Shown: one piece after another, positions 17,810 through 28,035 of the stretch | How positions within the stretch are numbered: position 1 is the stretch's first letter | How the letters are laid out: each line of letters opens with the position of its first letter | Made by a program: the position numbers and the translations under genes | Notes under the pieces: generated by a model | The model's input: only the letters and a program-made list of their open reading frames with translations | Told to the model about the DNA's origin: nothing | The model's database searches: none | Assembly (NCBI RefSeq): GCF_947259545.1 | Contig: NZ_CAMYMK010000002.1 | Location: 682,001 to 746,000, forward strand | Direction: 5' to 3' | Source: an uncultured Marinobacter sp. | GTDB lineage: Bacteria; Pseudomonadota; Gammaproteobacteria; Pseudomonadales; Oleiphilaceae | Length of the DNA stretch: 64,000 nucleotides

Positions 17810-18177
17810 TTTTCGGATACCTCCGCTTCTTCTGTCTTCAGCTTTGGCGTCCGTTCGGACTGGTATCCGTCTACATGATCGTCTTCATTGTCTGCGAGGT
17901 TCCGCAGCGCCAGCACCACCACAAACGCGGTCATGGCAAAACCGATCACGATGGCTGTCAGAACCAGGGCCTGTGGCAGTGGATCCGAATACTGGCTGGT
18001 GCTGCCGATGATGGGTTGCCCGCCGGTAGCCAGCCGGCCGGAAGAGAACAGGAACAGGTTGACGCCGTAGGACAGTAGCGTCAGGCCGATCACAACCGGA
18101 AAGGTCCGGGCCCTTAACAGCAGGTAAACGCCGGAGGCGGTCAGTGCGCCGATGGCCAGAGCGAATGCCAACTCCAT
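17806..18177 (-). CDS. mrpC: Mrp Na+/H+ antiporter subunit C
   Basis: A 123-residue subunit, homologous to NuoK, with three membrane helices. The signature is FPVVIGLTLLSYGVNLFLF and the DPLPQALVLTAIVIGFAMTAF helix, with a charged cytosolic tail. The ATG shares one base with the stop of mrpA (TAATG), and its end overlaps mrpD by 4 bp. Confidence 0.94.
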   Translation of the reverse strand: MELAFALAIGALTASGVYLLLRARTFPVVIGLTLLSYGVNLFLFSSGRLATGGQPIIGSTSQYSDPLPQALVLTAIVIGFAMTAFVVVLALRNLADNEDDHVDGYQSERTPKLKTEEAEVSEK

Positions 18178-20978
18178 TATGCGCTCTCCTTAATACTTTT
18201 GATGGCGGAATGGGGGGACAGGCGGCCGATGCTGACCAGTGCCAGGAGTGTTGCCCCGATGACCGTCAGGTAGACACCCAGATCAAATACCAGGGCTGAC
18301 GCCACTTCGAATTTGCCAACGACCGGCCATTTTATGTAATCGAATGTGCTGGTCAGGAACGGGTAACCAAACGCATAGCTGGCAGCGCCGGCGATCACGG
18401 CAAACAGCAGGCCGAGACCAATCACGTTGTGGTAGCGGAACGGCACCCGGTACTGGGTCCAGATCATGCCGCTGGCAATGTACTGGAGGATCAGCGCCAC
18501 TGCTGTAATCAGGCCGGCAATGAAGCCGCCACCGGGCATGTTATGCCCGCGCAGGAAGATATAAGCAGACACCATCAGTGCCAGGGGCAGCATCGGCCGT
18601 GCGATCTGGCGCAGCATCAGCGGGTAGGCATCCCGATTCCAGGCATGGCCCTGTCCATCGCCGGGTGGCGGTGTCAGCACGGTATTCTTGAGCATGGAGT
18701 AGATACCCAGAGCGGCGATGGCCAATACGGTAATTTCGCCAAGGGTATCAAAGCCCCGGAAGTCGACGAGGATGACGTTCACCACATTGGTTCCGCCGCC
18801 GCCAGGCTTGCTGTTGTCGAGGAAGTATTCGGAGATGGATGTAAATGGCCGGGTAAGCATCGCCAGGGTTACCAGGGTCATGCCAGCACCTGCAACCAGT
18901 GCGATTGCTGCGTCACGGACCCGTCGACTGGTTGAGCTTTCTATCGGGGTCCAAGAAGGCATGTAAAACAGGGCAAGCATCAGTAGAACGATGGTCACGA
19001 CCTCCACAGACAGCTGGGTCATGGCCAGGTCCGGTGCGGAGAAGCGGGCAAAACCCAGTGATACCAGCAGGCCAACGACACTTAGCAGGATCAGGGCATA
19101 GAAGCGCTCCCTATGCATCACGGCCGTTGCCAGAGCACACAGGATCAGGATGGCAATGCCGATCAGAGTCGGCCAGTCGATGGGGGATAGCCCGTTTTCG
19201 CCAACAAATACCCCCAGGCTGGTCAACGGTACGATTGCGACAGCGACCACGCTGATAACCAGTAGCGCCGCATAACGTTGCAAAGAGCCATTTTCGATAA
19301 AGAATGTCAGCCGGTTGGCTGTACTGGCCAGCCAGGAAACTACGCCCTCAAAGACCGCCTTTTCATCAATTTCCTTGAAGCGGGCATGGAAGTCGAAAAA
19401 ACGTTGGCGCTGGCTGTACATAAGCAGGCCACCAAAGAAGGCGGCGAAACTCATCACCAGCGGCAGGTTGAACCCGTGGGCGATCGTCAGATGATATTCC
19501 GGCACCGGTCCGCCGAGGGTGGCTGCAGCCGCCGTATAGAGCAGCGGGCCAACGGAGATGGCGGGAAACACCCCGACCATGATGCAGGCAAACACCAGGA
19601 TTTCCACCGGGATTTTCATATAGCGCGGTGGCTCATGGGGTGGATAAATCGGCAGATCCACCGGTTTGCCGTTGAAGAACACATCGTGGATAAAACGTGC
19701 CGAATAGGCGACGGCAAAAATCCCGGCAAGGGTGGCAACCAGCGGTGGTACCCAGGCCCAGAACCCCGGCAGGTTCAACTGCAGGGATTCAGCAAAGAAC
19801 ATCTCCTTGCTCAGGAAACCATTGAGCAACGGCACACCTGCCATCGAGGCGGCAGCAACCATGGCCAGGGTGGCGGTGTGGGGCATGTAGCGCCAGAGGC
19901 CGTTGATTCGCCGCATATCCCGGGTGCCGGTTTCATGGTCGATGATGCCTGCCGCCATAAACAGGGAGGCCTTGAAAGTGGCGTGATTGATCACGTGGAA
20001 AACGGCCGCGACTGCAGCCAGTTTCGTACCCATACCAAACAGCAGGGTAATCAGCCCCAGATGACTGACCGTTGAATGGGCCAGCAGGCCTTTCAGGTCA
20101 TGTTTGAACATGGCTACATAGGCACCAATCAACAGCGTGGCCATACCGGTGAAGCTCACCATGTAGAACCATTGCTCGGTGCCTGCCAGCGCCGGGTAAA
20201 GGCGGGCCATCAGGAATATGCCGGCCTTCACCATGGTGGCGGAGTGCAGGTACGCCGATACCGGAGTTGGCGCCTGCATGGCGTGGGGAAGCCAGAAATG
20301 GAACGGGAACTGGGCCGACTTGGTAAATGCCCCGAGCAGCACCAGGGTGAGGGCGACGGGGTACAGGCTATGGGCCTTGATCAGGTCCCCGGCTGCCAGG
20401 ACGTCATCCAACTCGAAACTGCCGACAATATTGCCGATGATCAGAATGCCCGCCATCAGGGCCAGGCCACCTCCGCCGGTGACGGCCAGTGCCATGCGTG
20501 CGCCGCGGCGGGCGTCCTGCTTATGGTTCCAGAAGCTGATCAGCAGGAAGGAGGTCAGGCTGGTCAGTTCCCAGAACACCAGCATCAGCAGAAGGTTGCT
20601 GGACAGGACGATACCCAGCATCGAGCCCATGAAACATAGCAGGAGCGAATAGAACTTCCCGACGTTCTCCTTGGCCTTCAGGTAGTAACGGGCATAAAGA
20701 ATGATCAGCAGGCCGATAACAAGGATCAGCAAGGCAAACAGCAGCGACAGGCCGTCCAGTCGGAAACTGAAGGAAATACCCAGCGCCGGCAGCCACTCGT
20801 AGCTGTGGAGGACGACGCCTCCGTCTGCCAGGGTTGACCAGTGTGGGTAAAGCGCTGCCAGCGCGATGATGGCGGGAACAGACGAGGCAATGGCAATTGC
20901 CGTGCGTCCTCCCTGGGCAAACAACGGTGCTGCCAGCGCCCCTAGAAAGGGCAGTAAAACGACCAGCGGTAGCGACAT
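18177..20978 (-). CDS. mrpA: Mrp Na+/H+ antiporter subunit A, fused to B
   Basis: A 933-residue subunit, the first gene of the six-gene operon A-C-D-E-F-G. The N-terminal two thirds resemble NuoL, with conserved MLVFWELTSLTSFLLI, KSAQFPFHFWLPHAM and GLLAHSTVSHLGLI segments. The C-terminal third, beyond about residue 640, contains the MrpA-specific domain and an MrpB-like domain (ILQYIASGMIWTQYR and the GGGFIAGLITA region), so no separate mrpB is needed. This is the group 2 Mrp layout known from Pseudomonas aeruginosa shaA, of the same length. It supports Na+ extrusion and alkali/salt tolerance, consistent with a marine habitat. Confidence 0.95.
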   Translation of the reverse strand: MSLPLVVLLPFLGALAAPLFAQGGRTAIAIASSVPAIIALAALYPHWSTLADGGVVLHSYEWLPALGISFSFRLDGLSLLFALLILVIGLLIILYARYYLKAKENVGKFYSLLLCFMGSMLGIVLSSNLLLMLVFWELTSLTSFLLISFWNHKQDARRGARMALAVTGGGGLALMAGILIIGNIVGSFELDDVLAAGDLIKAHSLYPVALTLVLLGAFTKSAQFPFHFWLPHAMQAPTPVSAYLHSATMVKAGIFLMARLYPALAGTEQWFYMVSFTGMATLLIGAYVAMFKHDLKGLLAHSTVSHLGLITLLFGMGTKLAAVAAVFHVINHATFKASLFMAAGIIDHETGTRDMRRINGLWRYMPHTATLAMVAAASMAGVPLLNGFLSKEMFFAESLQLNLPGFWAWVPPLVATLAGIFAVAYSARFIHDVFFNGKPVDLPIYPPHEPPRYMKIPVEILVFACIMVGVFPAISVGPLLYTAAAATLGGPVPEYHLTIAHGFNLPLVMSFAAFFGGLLMYSQRQRFFDFHARFKEIDEKAVFEGVVSWLASTANRLTFFIENGSLQRYAALLVISVVAVAIVPLTSLGVFVGENGLSPIDWPTLIGIAILILCALATAVMHRERFYALILLSVVGLLVSLGFARFSAPDLAMTQLSVEVVTIVLLMLALFYMPSWTPIESSTSRRVRDAAIALVAGAGMTLVTLAMLTRPFTSISEYFLDNSKPGGGGTNVVNVILVDFRGFDTLGEITVLAIAALGIYSMLKNTVLTPPPGDGQGHAWNRDAYPLMLRQIARPMLPLALMVSAYIFLRGHNMPGGGFIAGLITAVALILQYIASGMIWTQYRVPFRYHNVIGLGLLFAVIAGAASYAFGYPFLTSTFDYIKWPVVGKFEVASALVFDLGVYLTVIGATLLALVSIGRLSPHSAIKSIKESA

Positions 20979-23441
<2,463 letters not shown>

Positions 23442-23481
23442 CAAAAAGGGACACAAGGGAGGGTGACGTTGAAGGGCACAT

Positions 23482-23531
23482 TAGAGACATTTGGGGCACC
23501 GGGATGGTGAATGAAACCGATAATGTCTCTA
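23482..23531. repeat. 10-bp inverted repeat with inner hairpin
   Basis: TAGAGACATT (23482-23491) and AATGTCTCTA (23522-23531) are perfect 10-bp arms around a 30-base loop, which itself contains CACC-GGGAT-GGTG. It follows the fadH stop by 40 bp and has no T tract, so a normal intrinsic terminator is unlikely. The inner hairpin resembles hairpin 2 of the A-F elements, but the outer stem is much shorter. Confidence 0.4.
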
Positions 23532-23603
23532 GCCTTCGCGGCTATATGAAGCAATTGTGGAGCCGACACCGGACATTGGGCTCCGCGATTGATACTTTAT
23601 CCG

Positions 23604-23768
23604 TTACCGGATGGACTTCAGGGCATTGAATATGGCTTCCGCTTCCGCTTCAAGTACCTGACAACGCAAGCTGTGTCCCTGCTGACAGGCCTGAGCAAGT
23701 TGCTTCTGTTTCATGTCATAAAGCTTGTTCAGAATGTCTGCCTGGCTTTGTCTAATCGGTGCGTTCAT
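23604..23768 (-). CDS. small helical hypothetical protein
   Basis: A 54-residue protein, mostly helical, beginning MNAPIRQSQADILNKLYDM with the segment KQKQLAQACQQGH, and ending AEAIFNALKSIR. A strong GGGAGG ribosome binding site lies seven to twelve bases before the ATG at 23768, which decides this start over a longer frame to 23798. The two cysteines (in QACQQ and LRCQV) are 11 residues apart. No family is recognised. It lies between fadH and the GlxA-type regulator, on the regulator's strand, and ends near the fadH-side inverted repeat. Confidence 0.65.
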   Translation of the reverse strand: MNAPIRQSQADILNKLYDMKQKQLAQACQQGHSLRCQVLEAEAEAIFNALKSIR

Positions 23769-23879
23769 GGCGAACCTCCCCATTTTTACACCCGTCAATA
23801 TTCTTTACGTTCTGTGGCACCTGATGGCTCACATTTAAAACCGATGCATAACCCGGGCCACTCGGGCGTTCCGGCTGCA

Positions 23880-24875
23880 TTAATGTGCAAATCTGGAGCG
23901 ATAGGTTCCCGGTGTCAGACCGGTGTGTTTACGAAATAGTCGGCTGAACGAACTGACGTCTTCATAGCCTACCCTCCGGGTCACCTCTTCTACTGATATT
24001 CGGGAACTTTCCAGGTGTTGTCGTGCCGCCTCTATCCTCAGAACCTGAAGGTAGCCGGTAGGCGTGTCGCCAGTTGCGGCCCTGAACCGCCGAATCAACG
24101 AACGCTCTGTCAGGCCGCACTGGGCGGCAAGGAATTGCAGGGTCACCGGTTGACCATAATGCTCGTCCAGCCAGTCCTGTAATTTCAGGATGGCCGCATC
24201 CGAATGGTACCGCCGGGCCTGCAGGGCACTGTAAGGCGCCTGGCTCGTGCGCCCGGCATCAATCACAAACGCCTTCGCCAACTCTCGTGCCACCTGGGTT
24301 CCGGCGTATCGCTCTACCAGATAAATCCCCAGATCCCACCACGCCATCCCACCGCCCGCACAGGCAATGTCTCCGTCCACCGTCACCAGCTTGTCCTGAT
24401 GCAGATCCACCGCCGGATACCGCTGCCGGAACTGGTGGCTGAATCCCCAATAGGTCGTCGCCTGCCGCCCGTCCAACACGCCGGCCTCTGCCAGCATGAA
24501 AGCCCCGGTGCAGTTGCTGGCTACGCGCACTTGCCCTGACTCCGACGAGTGAAAACCGGCAAGCCACTCAATCAGCTCAGGGTTCTCTGCCAACACCCGC
24601 TCTATCGGTCCGCCAATGGTCGGAATAATCACCAGATCAGTGCCGTCTTCAGAGGCCTGGGTCTCGTTCCACGCCCCATCGGGCAGAATCGTCAGACCAT
24701 TTATGCAGCGGCAGGGTGCCCCGCCTTTAGTTAGCAAACGGGTAGTAAATTGCGGTTCAGGCGGCTCACCGTTTATCCGTGCCCAGGTCACCCCGGCAAG
24801 CCGAAACAGATCAATGACGCCAGTGATGGCGCTGGCAAGCGCTCCATCAAACCCAATCACTGCAACAGTCCGCAT
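23880..24875 (-). CDS. GlxA-type AraC-family transcriptional regulator
   Basis: A 331-residue regulator with an N-terminal DJ-1/PfpI-like domain (about 1-190; RTVAVIGFDGALASAITGVIDLF, then ASNCTGAFMLAEAGVLDGRQATTYW) and a C-terminal AraC double helix-turn-helix (about 225-330; LAAQCGLTERSLIRRFRAATG and VGYEDVSSFSRLFRKHTGLTPGTYR). The Cys in SNCTG occupies the nucleophile-elbow position, but such domains in GlxA regulators usually sense ligands. It is divergent from the acyl-CoA dehydrogenase gene, with repeat element A between them, so it may control that gene; this is inference. The start at 24875 (MRTVAVIGF) is preferred over frames running into element A. Confidence 0.9.
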   Translation of the reverse strand: MRTVAVIGFDGALASAITGVIDLFRLAGVTWARINGEPPEPQFTTRLLTKGGAPCRCINGLTILPDGAWNETQASEDGTDLVIIPTIGGPIERVLAENPELIEWLAGFHSSESGQVRVASNCTGAFMLAEAGVLDGRQATTYWGFSHQFRQRYPAVDLHQDKLVTVDGDIACAGGGMAWWDLGIYLVERYAGTQVARELAKAFVIDAGRTSQAPYSALQARRYHSDAAILKLQDWLDEHYGQPVTLQFLAAQCGLTERSLIRRFRAATGDTPTGYLQVLRIEAARQHLESSRISVEEVTRRVGYEDVSSFSRLFRKHTGLTPGTYRSRFAH

Positions 24876-24894
24876 ACTAACTCCCGAAGTAGGG

Positions 24895-25000
24895 CGTAAG
24901 AGGGGCAGTTCCTCCCGGGACTGTGTGCAGCAGGGATGCTGCACTCAAGCCTACATGGATGTATTTACGGCGTGTCCCGGGAGGAACTGCCCCTCTTACG
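24895..25000 (-). repeat. three-way-junction palindromic element, copy A
   Basis: A perfect 27-bp inverted repeat (24895-24921 with 24974-25000) encloses two hairpins: GTGCAGCA/TGCTGCAC around GGGA (24925-24944) and TACATGGATGTA (24952-24963). The inner end of the stem is TCCCGGGAC. The 52-base interior differs at only four positions from that of copy C. The strand is given as minus because hairpin 1 then hairpin 2 read in order on that strand. It lies between the divergent GlxA-type regulator and acyl-CoA dehydrogenase genes. Confidence 0.85.
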
Positions 25001-25132
25001 ACCGGTCGCCGGACTCCTGCCAGAGCTGTCAAAATATTGAAATGGCGGGATTCACCAAGATTATGGCATAAATGCCGGTTCCCAGAAAAACAGAGGTATG
25101 AGAGGCTGTCAGCAACAAACAGGAGACCAAGC

Positions 25133-26935
25133 ATGACCGACACGCTGATTGACCGCCGCGACCTGGCGTTCCAACTCTACGAAGTCCTCGACACCGCCAG
25201 CCTCACCACCCGCGAGCGCTTCAGCGAACACAGTCGCGACACCTTCGATGCCGTCATCGAAACCGCCGACAAAATGGCCCGGGAAAAATTTGCCACCCAC
25301 AACAGCGCTGCCGACAAAGACGAACCCAGGTTTGTCGACGGCAAAGTCGAGATGCTCCCCCAGGTCAAAGAAGCCTTCGACGCCTACGCCGAAGCCGGCT
25401 TCATCGCCGGTCGTTACGACTACGACCTCGGCGGCATGCAACTGCCGGAATCGGTCATGGCCGCCTGCAACGGCTTCTTCACCGCCGCCAACCCCGGCAC
25501 TGCAGGTTACCCGTTCCTGACCACTGCCGCGGCCAACCTCGTTCGTGTCTTCGGCAATGAGCAGCAGAAGGCCACCTTCCTGCCGCACATGCTCTCAGGA
25601 CGGTTTACCGGCACCATGGCGCTCACCGAGCCCCATGCCGGCTCCTCCCTGGCGGATATTCGCACCTCCGCGACCCCCACCGACGATGGCGACTACCTGA
25701 TCAAAGGGGCCAAGATCTACATCTCCGGAGGCGAACAGTCCATTACCGAGAACATCGTTCACATGGTGCTGGCGAAAATCAAAGGAGCTCCGGCGGGCGT
25801 CAAAGGCATTTCCCTGTTCATCGTGCCCAAATTCCTGGTGGACGAAGAGGGGAATTCCACCGAGCGCAACGGCGTCAACCTCGCCGGTCTGATCCACAAA
25901 CTCGGATACCGTGGCACCACATCCACTGCCCTGAGCTTTGGCGACGATGCGCCCTGCCACGGTTACCTGGTGGGCGAGCCCCATCAGGGCCTGAAATACA
26001 TGTTCCAGATGATGAACGAAGCCCGTGTCGGTGTGGGCTTTGGTGCAGCGGTGGTCGGTTATCGTGGCTACATGCACAGCCTGGAATACGCCAAAGATCG
26101 CCTGCAGGGTCGCAAGGCCAGTGAAAAGAACCCGGAATCCCCGCAGGTGCCGATTATTGATCACGCCGATGTTCGGCGCATGCTGCTGGCTCAGAAAGCA
26201 TACAGCGAAGGCGGTCTGGCCCTGTGCCTGTACGGCGCTCGCCTGATGGATGACCAGCATACCCATCCTGACGAACAGAAGCGCCAGGAAGCCGGCAAGC
26301 TGCTCGACTTGCTCACCCCGGTTATCAAGGCGTGGCCTTCTGAATACGGCCCCAAAGCCAACGACCTGGCGATCCAGGTTTACGGTGGTGCCGGCTACAC
26401 CCGGGAATACCCGGTGGAGCAGTGCTGGCGGGATAACCGCTTGAACCCCATCCATGAAGGCACTAACGGCATTCAGGCCCTGGACCTGCTGGGGCGCAAG
26501 ATCTGGCAGGACCAGAGCCACGGTCTGCAGCTGCTGATGCAGGAAATGCAGGTGGATCTCGAGGCAGCAACCACGGATCGCTGCCAGCAATGGGCGCTGT
26601 CACTCAGCGAAACCCTGCAGCAGGCGGTGAAAGTCACCCAGGACCTGGGCAAGTCCCTGATGGGGGGTGACGTGGACAAACCTCTGGCCAACGCCGCCTG
26701 TTACCTGCACCTGTTCGGTCACATCATCGTCGCCTGGATGTGGCTCCGCCAGGCCAACGCCGCCGCCAATGCTTTGGCTTCTGCCAACAGTGACGACGAG
26801 CGCAACTTCTACCAGGGCAAACTTCAGGCCGCCCAGTACTTTTTCCACTGGGAATTGCCGACGGTGGCCCAGGACCTGGTCCTGCTGCGGAATCAGGACG
26901 ATACTTGTCTGAACATGAAATCCGAATGGTTCTAG
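25133..26935 (+). CDS. acyl-CoA dehydrogenase (600-residue, DmdC/PA0506-like class)
   Basis: An FAD-dependent dehydrogenase that should make trans-2-enoyl-CoA in beta-oxidation. It has the N-terminal helical domain, the FAD/acyl-CoA contact block TGTMALTEPHAGSSLADI, the middle beta domain, and the C-terminal helical part with AIQVYGGAGYTREYPVEQCWRDNRLNPIHEGTNGIQALDLLGRK, where the catalytic glutamate region lies. A C-terminal extension takes it to 600 residues, the class of P. aeruginosa PA0506 and of DmdC. The ATG at 25133 has AGGAG nine bases upstream; the frame open further upstream runs through element A. Followed by enoyl-CoA hydratase after element B. Confidence 0.92.
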   Translation: MTDTLIDRRDLAFQLYEVLDTASLTTRERFSEHSRDTFDAVIETADKMAREKFATHNSAADKDEPRFVDGKVEMLPQVKEAFDAYAEAGFIAGRYDYDLGGMQLPESVMAACNGFFTAANPGTAGYPFLTTAAANLVRVFGNEQQKATFLPHMLSGRFTGTMALTEPHAGSSLADIRTSATPTDDGDYLIKGAKIYISGGEQSITENIVHMVLAKIKGAPAGVKGISLFIVPKFLVDEEGNSTERNGVNLAGLIHKLGYRGTTSTALSFGDDAPCHGYLVGEPHQGLKYMFQMMNEARVGVGFGAAVVGYRGYMHSLEYAKDRLQGRKASEKNPESPQVPIIDHADVRRMLLAQKAYSEGGLALCLYGARLMDDQHTHPDEQKRQEAGKLLDLLTPVIKAWPSEYGPKANDLAIQVYGGAGYTREYPVEQCWRDNRLNPIHEGTNGIQALDLLGRKIWQDQSHGLQLLMQEMQVDLEAATTDRCQQWALSLSETLQQAVKVTQDLGKSLMGGDVDKPLANAACYLHLFGHIIVAWMWLRQANAAANALASANSDDERNFYQGKLQAAQYFFHWELPTVAQDLVLLRNQDDTCLNMKSEWF

Positions 26936-26953
26936 TCAGGGGGTAGGCACAAT

Positions 26954-27053
26954 CGGCTGGTACGGCCTCCCGGGACACGCCACGAGTACATCCATGTAGG
27001 CTCGTCTGTGGCCATCCATGGCCACAGACGGTCCCGGGCGGCCGTACCAGCCG
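26954..27053 (+). repeat. three-way-junction palindromic element, copy B
   Basis: A 23-bp inverted repeat with one mismatch (26954-26976 with 27031-27053) encloses hairpin 1 (TACATCCATGTA at 26987-26998, extended by ACGAG/CTCGT to 26982-27005) and hairpin 2 (27006-27027, a 10-bp stem around CC, core GGCCATCCATGGCC). The inner stem ends CCCGGGAC as in A and C, but the outer stem sequence is different. Its interior aligns with the reverse complement of copy A. It lies between acyl-CoA dehydrogenase and enoyl-CoA hydratase. Confidence 0.85.
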
Positions 27054-27115
27054 CTTGCGCCCAAACATGGGTGGGGCCTACGGAATACTACGAACGAACT
27101 TTGAAGGTGTTGGAC

Positions 27116-27895
27116 ATGGCCTTGGTTAACGTAGAAAAGAAAAGCCACATCCTTCTGATCGGTCTGAACCGCCCGGACAAAATGAACGCCATGAACCGGG
27201 CGATGTACCACGAAATCGCGGCGGCCTATCACCAGCTGGAAAACGACCCGGAATTGAGGGTCGGTCTGATGTACGCCGAAGGCGACCACTTCACCAGCGG
27301 CCTGCAACTCGATGACTGGGCCGAAGTATTCGCCAATGGCACCGGCATTGAACCGGGGGAAGGCGAGCTGGATCCCTTCCACATCACCGGTGAAGGCCTC
27401 ACCAAACCTGTTGTTTTCGCCGCCCAGGGAATCTGTTTTACCTGCGGCGTCGAAATGATGCTCAACACCGACGTGCGCGTTGCCGCCAAAGGCACCCGCT
27501 TCGCCCAACTGGAAGTCAAACGCGGCATCTTCGCCTGCGGTGGCGCGACCATTCGCCTGCAGCGGGAAATCGGCTGGGGCAATGCCCAGCGTTACCTGCT
27601 CACCGGCGACGAATGGACCGCCGAGCAGGCCCTGCAGTGGGGGCTGATTCAGGAAATGGTGGAGCCGGGCGAGCAGTTCAACGTCGCCATGGAGATCGCA
27701 GAGAAAATTGCCAGGGCAGCGCCCCTGGGGGTTCAGGGCAGCCTGAAGTCTTCGAAAATCGCTACCAGCGAAGGGCAGGAAATCGCAAAACAACGGTTGT
27801 TCCTGGACCTGCAGCCGGTCATGGCCAGCGAAGATGTGAAAGAAGGAATTCAGTCGTTTCTTGAAAGAAGGGAAGCGGTTTTTAAAGGAAGGTAA
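27116..27895 (+). CDS. enoyl-CoA hydratase/isomerase (crotonase) family protein
   Basis: A 259-residue crotonase-fold enzyme. The N-terminus (VEKKSHILLIGLNRPDKMNAMN) is typical, the first oxyanion-hole segment is GDHFTSGLQLDDW, and the second is GICFTCGVEMMLNTD. The glutamate in CGVEM may correspond to the first catalytic Glu, while the second region (RGIFACGG) lacks the usual Glu/Pro pattern, so hydratase activity is likely but not certain; isomerase or related activity is possible. The ATG at 27116 (MALVNVEKK) is preferred over an in-frame 27008 start inside element B. It is downstream of acyl-CoA dehydrogenase and convergent with alkB. Confidence 0.9.
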   Translation: MALVNVEKKSHILLIGLNRPDKMNAMNRAMYHEIAAAYHQLENDPELRVGLMYAEGDHFTSGLQLDDWAEVFANGTGIEPGEGELDPFHITGEGLTKPVVFAAQGICFTCGVEMMLNTDVRVAAKGTRFAQLEVKRGIFACGGATIRLQREIGWGNAQRYLLTGDEWTAEQALQWGLIQEMVEPGEQFNVAMEIAEKIARAAPLGVQGSLKSSKIATSEGQEIAKQRLFLDLQPVMASEDVKEGIQSFLERREAVFKGR

Positions 27896-27915
27896 CTCCG
27901 CACTTTGAGCGGGCG

Positions 27916-28009
27916 GCTGGCCCCTTCTCCCGGGACTGTGTGCAGCAGGGATGCTGCACTCAAGCGTACAGGGACGTATTTACAGCGTGTCCCGGGAGAA
28001 GGGGCCAGC
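27916..28009 (-). repeat. three-way-junction palindromic element, copy C
   Basis: A perfect 21-bp inverted repeat (27916-27936 with 27989-28009), extendable to about 27911-28014 with one mismatch and one G-T pair. It encloses GTGCAGCA/TGCTGCAC (27940-27959) and TACAGGGACGTA (27967-27978). The inner stem is again TCCCGGGAC, but the outer stem differs from A. The interior is 48 of 52 bases identical to A. It lies between the convergent enoyl-CoA hydratase and alkB genes. Confidence 0.85.
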
Positions 28010-28035
28010 TGACCGCCGGCACCCAAGTTCAAAAT

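Noticed and set aside
18429..20639. Several plus-strand frames opposite mrpA
   Set aside because: They are rich in Gln, His and Arg, as expected for the complement of a membrane protein gene, and no motif is present.
24876..28035. Elements A-C as ends of an insertion sequence or composite transposon
   Set aside because: Each element is a complete palindrome of its own, no transposase lies between them, and I saw no target duplication at their borders.
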